Origin: Streptomyces niphimycinicus
GTDB taxonomy: Bacteria > Actinomycetota > Actinomycetes > Streptomycetales > Streptomycetaceae
Direction of reading: 5' to 3'
Assembly (NCBI RefSeq): GCF_018883605.1
Contig: NZ_JAHLEM010000192.1
Coordinates: 1 to 37,787 of the forward strand
DNA: 37,787 nt
This document shows, piece after piece, positions 17,681-25,811 of the stretch; positions within the stretch are counted from its first letter, which is position 1; every line of letters begins with the position of its first letter. A program made the translations under genes and the position numbers. The notes under the pieces were generated by a model that had not been told where the DNA came from, ran no database searches, and worked only from the letters and a program-made list of their open reading frames with translations.

Positions 17681-19372
17681 GTGGATTCACGTTCACCGTC
17701 AGCGATATCCGGCATATCACGTCTCAGACGCTCGCGTACCGCCCTCGCCGCCGGAGCGGCGACCCTGGCCGCCTCCCTGCTCGCCGCCGGCGCCACCGCC
17801 GGTTCCGCGAACGCGGCCGCCCCCTCGGCCTCTTCGGCCTCTTCGGCCTCCCGGTCCGATGCCTCCACCGTCTCGCTCTCCCCCTCGGTCCGCGCCGAAC
17901 TGCTGCGCGAGGCGGGGGCGACCGCGGTCTCCACCGCGAAGTCGCTGGGGCTCGGAGCCAAGGAGAAGCTGGTCGTCAAGGACGTCATCAAGGACGCCGA
18001 CGGCACCACCCACACCCGCTACGAGCGTACCTACGCCGGACTGCCCGTCCTCGGCGGCGATCTGATCGCCCATGAGTCCGCGAGCGGCGCCTCCCAGGGT
18101 GTCGACAAGGCGACCGACGCCGACATCAAGGTCGCCGACACCAGCGCCGCCGTCGCCCCCTCCGGCGCCCAGCGGTCCGCCCTGAGCGCCGCACAGGCCG
18201 CGGGCGACAAGGAGACCGGCGCCAAGGCCGCCCCGCGCAAGGTGATCTGGGCCGCCACCGGCAAGCCCACGCTCGCCTACGAGACGGTCGTCACCGGGGT
18301 CCAGAAGGACGGGACGCCCAGCAAGCTGCACGTCATCACCGACGCCGACACCGGCAAGAAGCTGTACGAGTTCCAGGCCGTCGAGAACGGCACCGGCACC
18401 GGTCAGCACAACGGCAAGGTCACCGTCGGCAGCGTCCGGAGCGGCAGCCAGTGGCTGCTGAAGGACACCGCGCGCGGCGGCCATATGACGTACAACCTCA
18501 AGCACGCGTGGGAAGACACCAAGAAGGGGTCGGCGTTCTACGACGCCGACAACGTCTGGGGCAACGGCAAGCCCACCATCGCGCAGACCGCCGCCGTGGA
18601 CGTCCACTACGGCGCCGCCATGACCTGGGACTACTACAAGAAGGTCCTCGGCCGTAACGGCATCAAGGGCAACGGCAAGGCCGCGTACTCCCGTGTCCAC
18701 TACGGCGACGCGTACGAGAACGCCTTCTGGGACGACGACTGCTTCTGCATGACCTACGGCGACGGCGCGGGCAACAAGAAGCCGCTGACCTCGCTCGATG
18801 TCGCGGGCCACGAGATGAGCCACGGGCTCACCTCGGCCACCGCCAACCTGGAGTACAGCGGCGAGTCCGGCGGGCTCAACGAGGCCACCTCCGACATCTT
18901 CGGCACCGCCGTGGAGTTCTACGCCAAGAACGCCAAGGACCCCGGTGACTACCTCATCGGCGAGAAGATCGACATCAATGGCGACGGCACGCCGCTGCGC
19001 TATATGGACAAGCCCAGCAAGGACGGTCTGTCCTACGACTACTGGAAGAGCGGTGTGGGCAACGACGACCCGCACTTCACCTCCGGTATCGCCAACCACT
19101 TCTTCTACCTGCTGTCCGAGGGCAGCGGCCGTAAGGTCATCGGCGGGGTGACCTACGACAGCCCGACCAAGGACGGCCGCACCGTCAAGGGCATCGGCCG
19201 GGCCAAGGCCGAGAAGATCTGGTACAAGGCCCTGTCCTCGTACATGACCTCGACCACCAACTACGCCAAGGCCCGCACCGCGACCCTCAAGGCCGCGAAG
19301 GCGTTGTACGGCGCGAGCAGCGCCGAGTACAAGGCGGTCGACAACGCCTGGGGCGGCGTGAACGTGAAGTAA
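17681..19372 (+). CDS. Secreted M4 metalloprotease, third tandem copy
   Basis: 563 aa, GTG start with GGAG 7 bases upstream; the signal peptide has Arg-rich n-region RLRRSRTALAAG and a hydrophobic Ala/Leu core ending near SANAA. A Ser/Ala-rich linker (SASSASSASRSDAST) precedes the propeptide. Catalytic domain about 250-563 with HEMSH (H377, E378, H381), E401 in GGLNEATSD, and DPHFTSGIANHFFYLL retaining the catalytic His although the flanking DVHYSS is changed. It ends at WGGVNVK. All active-site residues are present, so it should be active. The differing sequence around the catalytic His may alter specificity. Confidence 0.95.
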   Translation: MDSRSPSAISGISRLRRSRTALAAGAATLAASLLAAGATAGSANAAAPSASSASSASRSDASTVSLSPSVRAELLREAGATAVSTAKSLGLGAKEKLVVKDVIKDADGTTHTRYERTYAGLPVLGGDLIAHESASGASQGVDKATDADIKVADTSAAVAPSGAQRSALSAAQAAGDKETGAKAAPRKVIWAATGKPTLAYETVVTGVQKDGTPSKLHVITDADTGKKLYEFQAVENGTGTGQHNGKVTVGSVRSGSQWLLKDTARGGHMTYNLKHAWEDTKKGSAFYDADNVWGNGKPTIAQTAAVDVHYGAAMTWDYYKKVLGRNGIKGNGKAAYSRVHYGDAYENAFWDDDCFCMTYGDGAGNKKPLTSLDVAGHEMSHGLTSATANLEYSGESGGLNEATSDIFGTAVEFYAKNAKDPGDYLIGEKIDINGDGTPLRYMDKPSKDGLSYDYWKSGVGNDDPHFTSGIANHFFYLLSEGSGRKVIGGVTYDSPTKDGRTVKGIGRAKAEKIWYKALSSYMTSTTNYAKARTATLKAAKALYGASSAEYKAVDNAWGGVNVK

Positions 19373-19378
19373 GCCTCG

Positions 19379-19422
19379 CCGGTCGGCCGGCCGGGCGGCT
19401 CAGTGCCCGCCCGGCCGACCGG
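19379..19422. terminator. Bidirectional terminator between convergent genes
   Basis: CCGGTCGG plus CCGGGCGG on the left arm pair with the CCGCCCGG-CCGACCGG right arm, leaving a 4-base CCGG bulge and a short loop around CTCAGTG. It lies 6 bases after the third protease stop and 24 before the stop of the convergent binding-protein gene, so it can serve both. Confidence 0.75.
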
Positions 19423-19445
19423 TGCCACCATGCAGGCAGTACCCC

Positions 19446-20999
19446 CTACCGCCCGCCGACCGCGAGCTGACAGGCCCGCTGGTTCTCCGCCGCGGAGCAG
19501 GGCAGATGGCCATGCTTCTCGACGAGGTTCCGCCCGGTGTCGCCCGCCAGATAGTCGAGGAACTTCGAGGTCAGGGAGTTCGGGGGCGGCGCGGTGTAGG
19601 TGTAGGCGTACTCCGGCTCCCAGAAGGAGTACCTCCGCTCCCGCACCGCGTCGATGGAGGGCTCGCGTCCCTCCAGGGCCACCAGATGGAGTGCCCCCTT
19701 GCGGGCGCTCTCCTCGGCGGAATGCAGCTCGGCGTATCCGATCGCGCCGGGGGTGCCCGCCACCGTCTTCAACACCTCACCCGTGCTGTCGAGTTCACAG
19801 CGGATGGCGTGGTCCTTGGCGAATTTCGGGGTCCGGCAGTTGTCCGACGTCCGGGAGATCTCATTGCCGCCCAGCACCCGGTTCTCGAACACCCCGCGCG
19901 TTCCGGACTTCGCGTCCCGGCTCACCAGCCGCACCGGCAGATCGGGCCCGTCGGGCAACTGATTCCAGTTGGTGATCCGGCCGGAGTAGAGCCCGCGGAG
20001 ATCCTCGAGGGAGAGATCGGTCACCCGGACGTCCTTGTTCACCACCACGCTGAAGACGGACAGCGCGACCAGATGCTCCTTGAGCTTGGAGTCGCCGTCT
20101 CCGTCCGGGCCATCGGAGAAGGCCAGATAGGCCGGGAATCCGCCCTTCGCCGCCTCCCCGGCATCGATCAGCGTCTTCGTGCCGCGCCCGCTGCCCTGCG
20201 CCTCCACGGTGACCTGGGCACCACGGCAGTCGCTCTGATACGCCGCGCCCACATCCTCGGTGACCGGCTTGAACGCGGTCGAGCCGACGATCGTCAGATT
20301 CCCCTCGGCACATCCGCGCGGCAGCGGATCGTCCCGCAACAACTGCGTGCCGAACGGCTGGAGGATCAGCAGCGCCAGCAGGCTGCCGATCAGCCCGAGC
20401 ACCCGGTTGCTGGGCCGCCGGAACTTCTCGTTGTTGCGGATCCTGCCTTCCTTGATCCGCCCGCCCACATGCGGCGGCTTATCCGTCCCCGCGCCCGTCA
20501 GCAGCACCAGCAGCTTGAAGTGATCCCCCTTGTTCAGCGGCACCCGGGGCAGGGAGATCTCATTGCCCTCACAGACCAGCCCGGGGTTCTCCGGGGTCCC
20601 GTGCTGCGGAAGGTGGCGCAGCAGATCCGGATGACTGGGCTCGGTGACCGCCACATCCCGCACGATCCGATTGGGAAAGGTCGCGGTGAGCCCGCGATGG
20701 TTCGTCGCCGGTGCGGTGATGTAGTCGTCGGCGTCAAGACTGCGGAATCCGTCGTTCTCGATCCGCAGCAGGACGAGTGAGGCCCCGGCCAGATCCGGGG
20801 TGTTCTCCAGCATCCGCAGCCGCTGATGAACCGACCCGTCCTGGGTGCTGTCGTCTATCAACGTGTCCATCTGCACGCGATAGCCAATACGCTTCCGCCC
20901 CGGGATCAGCCGCTCATACGACAGCCCGCCGACCGTCACCACGACGCCGAGCAGCGCCAGCAGATTCTCGGGCGCCGTCAACTGTTCCAGCCACTTCAC
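19446..20999 (-). CDS. Membrane-tethered PstS-like substrate-binding protein
   Basis: 517 aa, GTG start behind GGGGGG. A PBP-type (phosphate-binding-like) domain occupies about residues 230-517: LTIVGSTAFKPVTEDVGAAY, VEAQGSGRGTKTLIDAGEAA, ALSVFSVVVNKDVRVTDLS, ITNWNQLPDG and the oxyanion-binding-like SRDAKSGTRGVFENRVL. It has no secretory signal or lipobox. Instead there are two hydrophobic helices, about 12-27 and 200-216. Basic residues (PGRKR; RIRNNEKFRR) lie between them, so the 170-residue middle domain should be cytoplasmic and the binding domain outside. No pst permease genes are adjacent. This resembles a receptor more than a transport component; the ligand is unknown. Confidence 0.8.
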   Translation of the reverse strand: MKWLEQLTAPENLLALLGVVVTVGGLSYERLIPGRKRIGYRVQMDTLIDDSTQDGSVHQRLRMLENTPDLAGASLVLLRIENDGFRSLDADDYITAPATNHRGLTATFPNRIVRDVAVTEPSHPDLLRHLPQHGTPENPGLVCEGNEISLPRVPLNKGDHFKLLVLLTGAGTDKPPHVGGRIKEGRIRNNEKFRRPSNRVLGLIGSLLALLILQPFGTQLLRDDPLPRGCAEGNLTIVGSTAFKPVTEDVGAAYQSDCRGAQVTVEAQGSGRGTKTLIDAGEAAKGGFPAYLAFSDGPDGDGDSKLKEHLVALSVFSVVVNKDVRVTDLSLEDLRGLYSGRITNWNQLPDGPDLPVRLVSRDAKSGTRGVFENRVLGGNEISRTSDNCRTPKFAKDHAIRCELDSTGEVLKTVAGTPGAIGYAELHSAEESARKGALHLVALEGREPSIDAVRERRYSFWEPEYAYTYTAPPPNSLTSKFLDYLAGDTGRNLVEKHGHLPCSAAENQRACQLAVGGR

Positions 21000-21103
21000 G
21001 ATTTCCCCCCGTGCATGCCATGGCTTCAGGGGGGCGAATGTACGCGCCAAGAACGCTTACGGGGCCGATGTGGCCCACCTCTCATGCAATGTTCGTCCCG
21101 TGT

Positions 21104-21987
21104 TCAACGACCGCCGCCGTGGCCTTCGGCGGAGGTTCCGACTCGCGTGAGGGCGGCGACCATTCCCCGCGGGTCGTCCGCGTGGAACCGCAGCGTACGG
21201 GCAAGGCCCGGCCCGCCGAGCGGTCGCACGAACTCCACCGGTTCCGTCAGTTCCACCGTCACCGTGGTCTGGCTGCCCACCGCGAGGTCGAGCACCCCAT
21301 CCGCGCTCACCCGCAGCAGCCGCCCGTCGGGGTAGCGCCGGTCGACCCGGGCGGCGGCGATGGTGGCGGCCGGAACCCGCAGGTCGAACAGTGCGCCGTA
21401 CCGTATGCGCAGCGAGCCGTCGGCCCCCACGACATGCGGCCGGACCACGCACGACGCGTGCAGGGCGAGGACCAGCACCACCCCGTACACATCGACGACG
21501 AGCAGGATCGCGTGCACGACCGGCCAGGGGATCACCAGCGCCAACCCGACCGTTTCGACGACGGAGACGAAGAGCAGCCCGTACATCATGGCCGTCTGGG
21601 GCCCGGTGTACGCGGCGGCCAGCGCACCCTCGGGGACCTGGTGACGGCGGCGCAGCACCCACAGCCCGAGGCTGTGCAGGGCCCGGAGCTCATGCCCGAT
21701 GAGCCTGCGCGCGACCACCGGTACCAGAGTGCGCAGCGCGCCTCGCACGGCGTCCCGTCGCCCGGCCCCGGCCCGTCGCCGGAGCGCTACAGCCGCCACA
21801 GAACGACGGCTTCCAGCGCGAGCACGGTCACCACCAGCGCCTCGGCCCCCACGAGAATCGCTCCGGGTATCCGTACGCCCGCCACCACACACACCGCGAC
21901 GGCCACCTCGGCGGGCAGCACCGCCCCCACCGCCACCCGCGCGACCCGCAGACCCCTGATGGCCTCGCCACCCTCTCCGATACGCAT
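21104..21987 (-). pseudogene. Membrane protein split by a one-base deletion
   Basis: The N-terminal part (21787-21987: MRIGEGGEAIRGLRVARVAV, then two hydrophobic helices ending VLALEAVVLWRL) stops at TAG 21787-21789. The C-terminal part continues in another frame (RRRAGAGRRDAVRGALRTL, GHELRALHSLGLWVLRRRHQ, two more helices, then a soluble domain with TTVTVELTEPVEFVRPLGG). Restoring one C so that TAG-CGC becomes TAC-GCG joins the halves as WRLYALRRR, giving about 294 aa with four membrane helices. I recall intact homologues of this kind in Streptomyces but assign no function. It could be a real pseudogene or a sequencing error. Confidence 0.7.
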
Positions 21988-22190
21988 GACGCCAGTAGAA
22001 ACCCTGCCGCTACGACAAGGTCAACCACGGCCGGAGCGGCCGACCGGCGCCGCCGCGCGGCAGCCGGATCCGCCGCACGGCGCCGCCTGCGTAGCTCAAG
22101 GCATTTGTATCGAATACCACCCATGCACCGAGCATGTCGGCACATACTTGACCAGAGAGCTGTTGGCCGCTTTCACACCCAAGGAGCGAG

Positions 22191-22730
22191 ATGACGGACC
22201 TGGTGTCGTTCGATGACATCGCACACCTCTTCGAGGATTTCGAACACACCGCCTGGCGACTGGAGACGCAGCACGGTTACGCGTCCGATCGCAGTGGGGC
22301 GAAATGGCAGCGCTGGAAGGCAGGCGAAAACATCGGGCGCTACGAACCCGAACAACCCTGGCATGCCGGTATCCGGGCGCAAACAGATGCCGGAAAACGC
22401 TTCGAACGGGTGCGACTCGTCGATGACCCACCCACCGAGGGGCAGCGCTTCCTGCTCGCCTCCGGTCTCGGGAACGTCGAGGCAGGAGAGGACATCCGGA
22501 ACGTGTACAGGACGGACGCGCAGCGCATCGGCCTGCCGGACTACGATTTCTGGCTCTTCGACTCACGGATCGTCGTGAGGTTCGCCTTCGGCGACGACGG
22601 TGCCACCCTGGGCGTGTACGTGGCCGAGGACGCCGAGACAGTTGTTCGGGCTTGCCAGGTGCGTGACGCGGCGTGGCACTTCGCTACGCCCACGACGGAG
22701 TTTCAACAACAGGTTCGCTCCACCGTGTGA
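22191..22730 (+). CDS. DUF6879 family protein (copy 1)
   Basis: 179 aa, ATG start 5 bases after AAGGAG. The DUF6879 pattern is clear: an acidic/aromatic N-terminus (FDDIAHLFEDFEHTAWRLET), then RFERVRLVDDPPTEGQRFLL, LPDYDFWLFDSRIVVRFAFG and the C-terminal VVRACQVRDAAWHFATPT. DUF6879 proteins are small actinobacterial cytosolic proteins of unknown function usually encoded beside XRE/DUF5753 regulators. This copy stands alone on the plus strand; its relatives in the window are on the minus strand from 24940. A hairpin terminator follows directly. Confidence 0.85.
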   Translation: MTDLVSFDDIAHLFEDFEHTAWRLETQHGYASDRSGAKWQRWKAGENIGRYEPEQPWHAGIRAQTDAGKRFERVRLVDDPPTEGQRFLLASGLGNVEAGEDIRNVYRTDAQRIGLPDYDFWLFDSRIVVRFAFGDDGATLGVYVAEDAETVVRACQVRDAAWHFATPTTEFQQQVRSTV

Positions 22731-22750
22731 GCGGCGACCACCGCACAGTT

Positions 22751-22768
22751 CTCGGGACGGGTCCCGAG
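22751..22768 (+). terminator. Hairpin terminator after DUF6879 copy 1
   Basis: CTCGGGA (22751-22757) pairs with TCCCGAG (22762-22768) around CGGG, 20 bases after the stop. The rest of 22769-22913 shows no gene; TGCACA-TC-TGTGCA at 22896-22909 is a second perfect inverted repeat, just beyond the end of the next minus-strand gene. Confidence 0.65.
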
Positions 22769-22913
22769 TCACCTGCGCAACCATCCCGGTTCATGGTCGG
22801 CACGTCCTGGTCCCACACGGCCCACGGCGGGCTGACCGCCAACATAGTCAAGGACAGTGCTTAGGAGGCCGGGGTGGGAGCCGAGAAGGCCGGTTTGCAC
22901 ATCTGTGCACGCG

Positions 22914-23363
22914 TCAAGCGGTGGGAGTATCTGGCACCGGATTGATCCCTCCGGCAGCGCCAACGGGGCAAGGAATCTCCTGCCGCATGCGGTGCGGACT
23001 GCACGCGATCAGGCACACGGACAAAAACCTCCGCCCCGTGAGATACCAGCCACCGACCACGTCCTCACCACCCGCCACCCTTTCGACCGCGCGGCCGACC
23101 GCGACGACGAGCCGGGCCCTTTCACGGTCGTGCTCGGATGCGAACGATGCGGCGTGGGACCGCGTTTGCCGGCCGAACCATTCGGCCGCCTGGTCCGGAT
23201 CGCTCCATGTCCCCTGCACGAAGGAGGCGGGCTTGAGCAGCCAGTGGGCGCATTCCAGGGGAACGACCTTGCTGGATCTGAACTCCGGGTGCAGAGGGCG
23301 CCGGGGACCGTCCTTGAGCAATTCATGTGCGGACCCGAGCCAGGTGTAGCCGTGATGGTGCAT
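22914..23363 (-). CDS. Hypothetical protein (149 aa)
   Basis: ATG start with a weak GAGAG upstream. Notable stretches are MHHHGYTWLGSAHELLKDGP, VPLECAHWLLKP, GTWSDPDQAAEWFGRQ and an acidic/basic helix SEHDRERARLVVAVGRAVERV; the tail is hydrophobic and irregular (PCPVGAAGGINPVPD). No membrane segment, signal peptide or known catalytic motif is visible. I believe similar proteins occur near XRE/DUF397 genes in Streptomyces but cannot name the family. It is last in the minus-strand series that starts at 26877, with a hairpin in front of it, so it may be partly uncoupled from the upstream genes. Confidence 0.6.
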   Translation of the reverse strand: MHHHGYTWLGSAHELLKDGPRRPLHPEFRSSKVVPLECAHWLLKPASFVQGTWSDPDQAAEWFGRQTRSHAASFASEHDRERARLVVAVGRAVERVAGGEDVVGGWYLTGRRFLSVCLIACSPHRMRQEIPCPVGAAGGINPVPDTPTA

Positions 23364-23384
23364 GTGCTCGCTCTCTCGGTGAGA

Positions 23385-23411
23385 GCGGCCCTCAACGGGA
23401 ATGAGGGCCGC
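23385..23411 (-). terminator. Hairpin between two minus-strand small genes
   Basis: GCGGCCCTCA (23385-23394) and TGAGGGCCGC (23402-23411) form a perfect 10-bp stem with a 7-base loop. It is 18 bases after the stop of the small ORF at 23429 and 22 bases before the ATG at 23363, so it may end the upstream transcript or reduce read-through. Confidence 0.7.
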
Positions 23412-23428
23412 CCGCCTACATCACGCGA

Positions 23429-23668
23429 TTACTCCCGGCCGCAGCCGTCACCGTCACCGCATCCGCCCTGCTGACCACCCTCGGTCGGCCCATCGTCCTC
23501 CGGATCGTGTCGGAGGACGCCCTTGAATCCGCGTAAGCGCATCGAGATGATTCCCTTCGGTGCTGTCGACGCGGGGACTCTCCTCGCGCCGTCGTGCACA
23601 TGCACCCGTTCCGCGCTGGGCTCGACCTGCCAGGGCTCCGGTCCAGCGGGAACGGGGGTCTCAGAGAC
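23429..23668 (-). CDS. Small protein ORF directly after a stop, start codon unclear
   Basis: The frame continues in phase after the TGA of the 103-aa gene and reads VSETPVPAGPEPWQVEPSAE, then DGARRVPASTAPKGIISMRL, RGFKGVLRHDPEDDGP and a Cys/Gly-rich tail GGCGDGDGCGRE, ending at TAA 23429-23431. The composition looks coding from the first residues, and I recall similar Streptomyces small proteins starting MSETPVP. Here that codon is GTC (23666-23668), not ATG/GTG. Usable in-frame starts are GTG 23605, GTG 23599, or ATG 23542 with GAAGGGA upstream. Coordinates given are for the full apparent coding region. It may be intact from a later start or inactivated at its start codon. Confidence 0.45.
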   Translation of the reverse strand, partial: VSETPVPAGPEPWQVEPSAERVHVHDGARRVPASTAPKGIISMRLRGFKGVLRHDPEDDGPTEGGQQGGCGDGDGCGRE

Positions 23669-23671
23669 GGC

Positions 23672-23983
23672 TCACCGTGTGGTGGCCTTCTTGGTCTGCT
23701 CCTCCAGAGCGGCACGCATGAGGATTTCCGCGAGCCGATTCGCACTGTCGAGCGGAATACGTCCCAGCGCGACCAGCGGATGTCCCGAGACCGTCACCTC
23801 GCCTCGCAGAACCGGCCAGAACAGGGACTCGTCCTTTTCGCCGTGGGGCATGGCTACGTCCGGGGTGAAGCCGAGACGGCCCAGAGCTTGTCGCAGCAGT
23901 TCGGCGACCGCCCTTGCTTCGGCTCTGGCCATCCGGTGGCGTGCGGAGCGCATGGCGTCGATGTGTTCTTCGGTGATTTTCAT
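23672..23983 (-). CDS. Hypothetical protein (103 aa)
   Basis: ATG start with GGGGAG about 9 bases upstream. Helical N-terminus MKITEEHIDAMRSARHRMAR, then AVAELLRQALGRLGFTPDVA, HGEKDESLFWPVLRGEVTVS and LGRIPLDSANRLAEILMRAA. Soluble, no known motif. Codon use fits its neighbours and the sequence looks conserved-protein-like, but no function can be given. It lies 92 bases downstream of the XRE regulator at 24076 and is probably part of the same transcript; the small ORF at 23429 follows in the same frame. Confidence 0.7.
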   Translation of the reverse strand: MKITEEHIDAMRSARHRMARAEARAVAELLRQALGRLGFTPDVAMPHGEKDESLFWPVLRGEVTVSGHPLVALGRIPLDSANRLAEILMRAALEEQTKKATTR

Positions 23984-24075
23984 GGCACGCAGCTCCCCGC
24001 GAGTGTGAGTGACGGAGACACTACGGAGCGAATCAATGCCTGTTCAACGAGGTTGCTCGAAGTTGCTCGAGGATC

Positions 24076-24924
24076 TCAGCTGAGCGAGCCAGCTACCGAG
24101 GCGATAAGCGCTCGTGCCGCCGCACCGTAGACCGCATGTTCGGTCAGCTCACGGAAAGTCTGGGCATACATGGCGATCTCGCCTGGCTGGGTCACCGTCA
24201 GGAAGCCCGAAACCAGCTCGACATTGACCTCGGACACGTCAAAGATCCAGAAGCTCTCGACCGGCCAGCGAACCCGATCCGACCGCATGGGGACCACGCC
24301 CACGCTGACGTTGGCCAGCGCACTGATGGCAAGGAGATGGGCAAGTTGCTCTGCCATCGTCTCCGAGCCTCCGATACCAGAGCGCAATACGGACTCCTCG
24401 ATGAGGAAGGCGAAGCGACGCTCGTTGGTATGCAACAAACGTTGACGTTGCATACGGATAGCCACGGCAGCCTCGACGTCGTCCACAAGCCCACGGCGCT
24501 CACGGATGGCACACAGCGCCGCCGTCGTATATGCGCGGGTCTGGATCAATCCAGGGATCAGCCAGGATGAATAGACCCGAAAGCGAGCGGTGCGCTCATA
24601 CAGCGGCAGACGCTCCTCTTGGGCGCGGCGGAGGCCCGCTCGCTCCATACGGCGCCACTCAACCCACATACCTTGCGCAGTGCGGAGCGACGCGATCAGA
24701 TCTGCCGTCTGTTCCGGAACACCGCAATGTTCTGCCCAGGACCGGATGTCATCCGGCGAAGGGGAAGTCTTGGCATGCTCGATCTTGCTGATTTTGGACG
24801 GGTGCCAACCACAGAGAGTGGCAAGCGCTCGCCCCGTCAGCCCCGCGTCATCGCGGATCTCACCGAGGCGAGCGCCAAGAGCTTGCCTTGCCTGTTGTGC
24901 GCTGGACGAAGGAGACGCGGACAT
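24076..24924 (-). CDS. XRE family regulator with DUF5753 (copy 1)
   Basis: 282 aa. Helix-turn-helix at about residues 14-70 (ALGARLGEIRDDAGLTGRAL, CGWHPSKISKIEHAKTSPS), followed by the DUF5753 ligand-type domain: GMWVEWRRMERAGLRRAQE, ERTARFRVYSSWLIPGLIQT, AVAIRMQRQRLL, RRFAFLIEESVLRSGIGG and SFWIFDVSEVNVELVSGFL. The architecture is that of WhiJ-like Streptomyces regulators. The ATG lies 15 bases after the DUF6879 stop and has only a weak ribosome site, suggesting translational coupling. DNA target unknown. Confidence 0.92.
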   Translation of the reverse strand: MSASPSSSAQQARQALGARLGEIRDDAGLTGRALATLCGWHPSKISKIEHAKTSPSPDDIRSWAEHCGVPEQTADLIASLRTAQGMWVEWRRMERAGLRRAQEERLPLYERTARFRVYSSWLIPGLIQTRAYTTAALCAIRERRGLVDDVEAAVAIRMQRQRLLHTNERRFAFLIEESVLRSGIGGSETMAEQLAHLLAISALANVSVGVVPMRSDRVRWPVESFWIFDVSEVNVELVSGFLTVTQPGEIAMYAQTFRELTEHAVYGAAARALIASVAGSLS

Positions 24925-24939
24925 GGCCGACGGTTTCGC

Positions 24940-25455
24940 TCAAAGCGGCCGGTACTCCGTATGTGGTACGGCGCGCTCCCAGACGGCCTCGAACGCTGAT
25001 CCACACAGCTTTGCCAATGCGGGTTCGGTCCGCACGTCCATACTCGTCGCAGGGTCCCAGTTGCCGTTGCCATCGAAGTGATTGAAGATCACGACCTCAT
25101 CGTCGATGATCCAGCAGTCCGCGCCCGGAAGGGCCAGATCTGCCGCCTTCCTTCGGGGCAGCCACCGGACGTCCTCGCCGGCCGCGATGTTGTGGCGTCC
25201 AGTCACGTCGTACTCGAACTTGATGTATTCGCTGACGGGTTCGGAGACGATACGGGCCCGCCTCATCCGAACGCCTCGGGCGGTGGTCGCCACCACCACG
25301 TCGAACCAGCTTCGCCACCGCTCGACAGGGTCGAAGCGCACACCGGCGCGCCAGTCGGCGAAATCAGGGTCGTCAGGCGTGTAGATGTCGCGCAACTCCA
25401 GATGAACTGCCGAACGCCGCGCGGAAGCCAGAGCTTCACGTACCGCCGTTGCCAC
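24940..25455 (-). CDS. DUF6879 family protein (copy 2)
   Basis: 171 aa, GTG start with GAGG about 6 bases upstream, inside the 3' end of the preceding gene (20-base overlap). Family blocks: AVHLELRDIYTPDDPDFADW, RWRSWFDVVVATTARGVRMR, RARIVSEPVSEYIKFEYDVT, EDVRWLPRRKAADLALPGAD, CWIIDDEVVIFNHFDGNGNW and the end VWERAVPHTEYRP. Clearly a paralogue of the family at 22191 but diverged. It lies directly upstream of the XRE/DUF5753 gene, the usual arrangement. Function unknown; a partner of the regulator is a reasonable guess. Confidence 0.85.
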   Translation of the reverse strand: MATAVREALASARRSAVHLELRDIYTPDDPDFADWRAGVRFDPVERWRSWFDVVVATTARGVRMRRARIVSEPVSEYIKFEYDVTGRHNIAAGEDVRWLPRRKAADLALPGADCWIIDDEVVIFNHFDGNGNWDPATSMDVRTEPALAKLCGSAFEAVWERAVPHTEYRPL

Positions 25456-25735
25456 TTTTGACCTCGCTATCAGGCTGAGGGATGAACTGGCGCATGTTTG
25501 CGGGGAGTCGGATCACCGTCTCGTGGTCGGGCACGTCGGTTGTGTGACCAGGAACCGACCCCACGTCCTGGCACTGCCTGAGTGTTGCGTCGTCCGCCTT
25601 CCACGACTGGATAACTAGATCACCGGAATCCTCGTCCAGCCAGATGGTGGGCGAGCCGTCGTTCGGAGTGTTCGGGTAGATCCCCAAGAACCTTAGTGCC
25701 ACGGCCGCCTCCTGTGCCGAGTCGCTCACCGACAA
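25436..25735 (-). CDS. Hypothetical protein overlapping DUF6879
   Basis: 99 aa. Reads GIYPNTPNDGSPTIWLDEDS, GDLVIQSWKADDATLRQCQD, VPDHETVIRLPANMRQFIPQ. Small, acidic, soluble; I recall similar proteins encoded just before DUF6879 genes in Streptomyces, with no function assigned. Start uncertain: TTG at 25735 has GGAG at good spacing (8 bases), while GTG at 25729 is a better codon but 14 bases from that site. The 20-base overlap with the next gene indicates translational coupling. Confidence 0.7.
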   Translation of the reverse strand: MSVSDSAQEAAVALRFLGIYPNTPNDGSPTIWLDEDSGDLVIQSWKADDATLRQCQDVGSVPGHTTDVPDHETVIRLPANMRQFIPQPDSEVKSGNGGT

Positions 25736-25811
25736 CGACGACTCTCCGCTCGCGTGAAAGCCCGGTCAAGGGCGCAGAGGCGCCGAAGCGGGCGCGCGAG
25801 CAGGCGTGCGA

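Noticed and set aside
22090..22130. GTAGCTCAAGG segment as a possible tRNA remnant or attachment site
   Set aside because: No cloverleaf, T-loop or repeat copy elsewhere in the window could be found.
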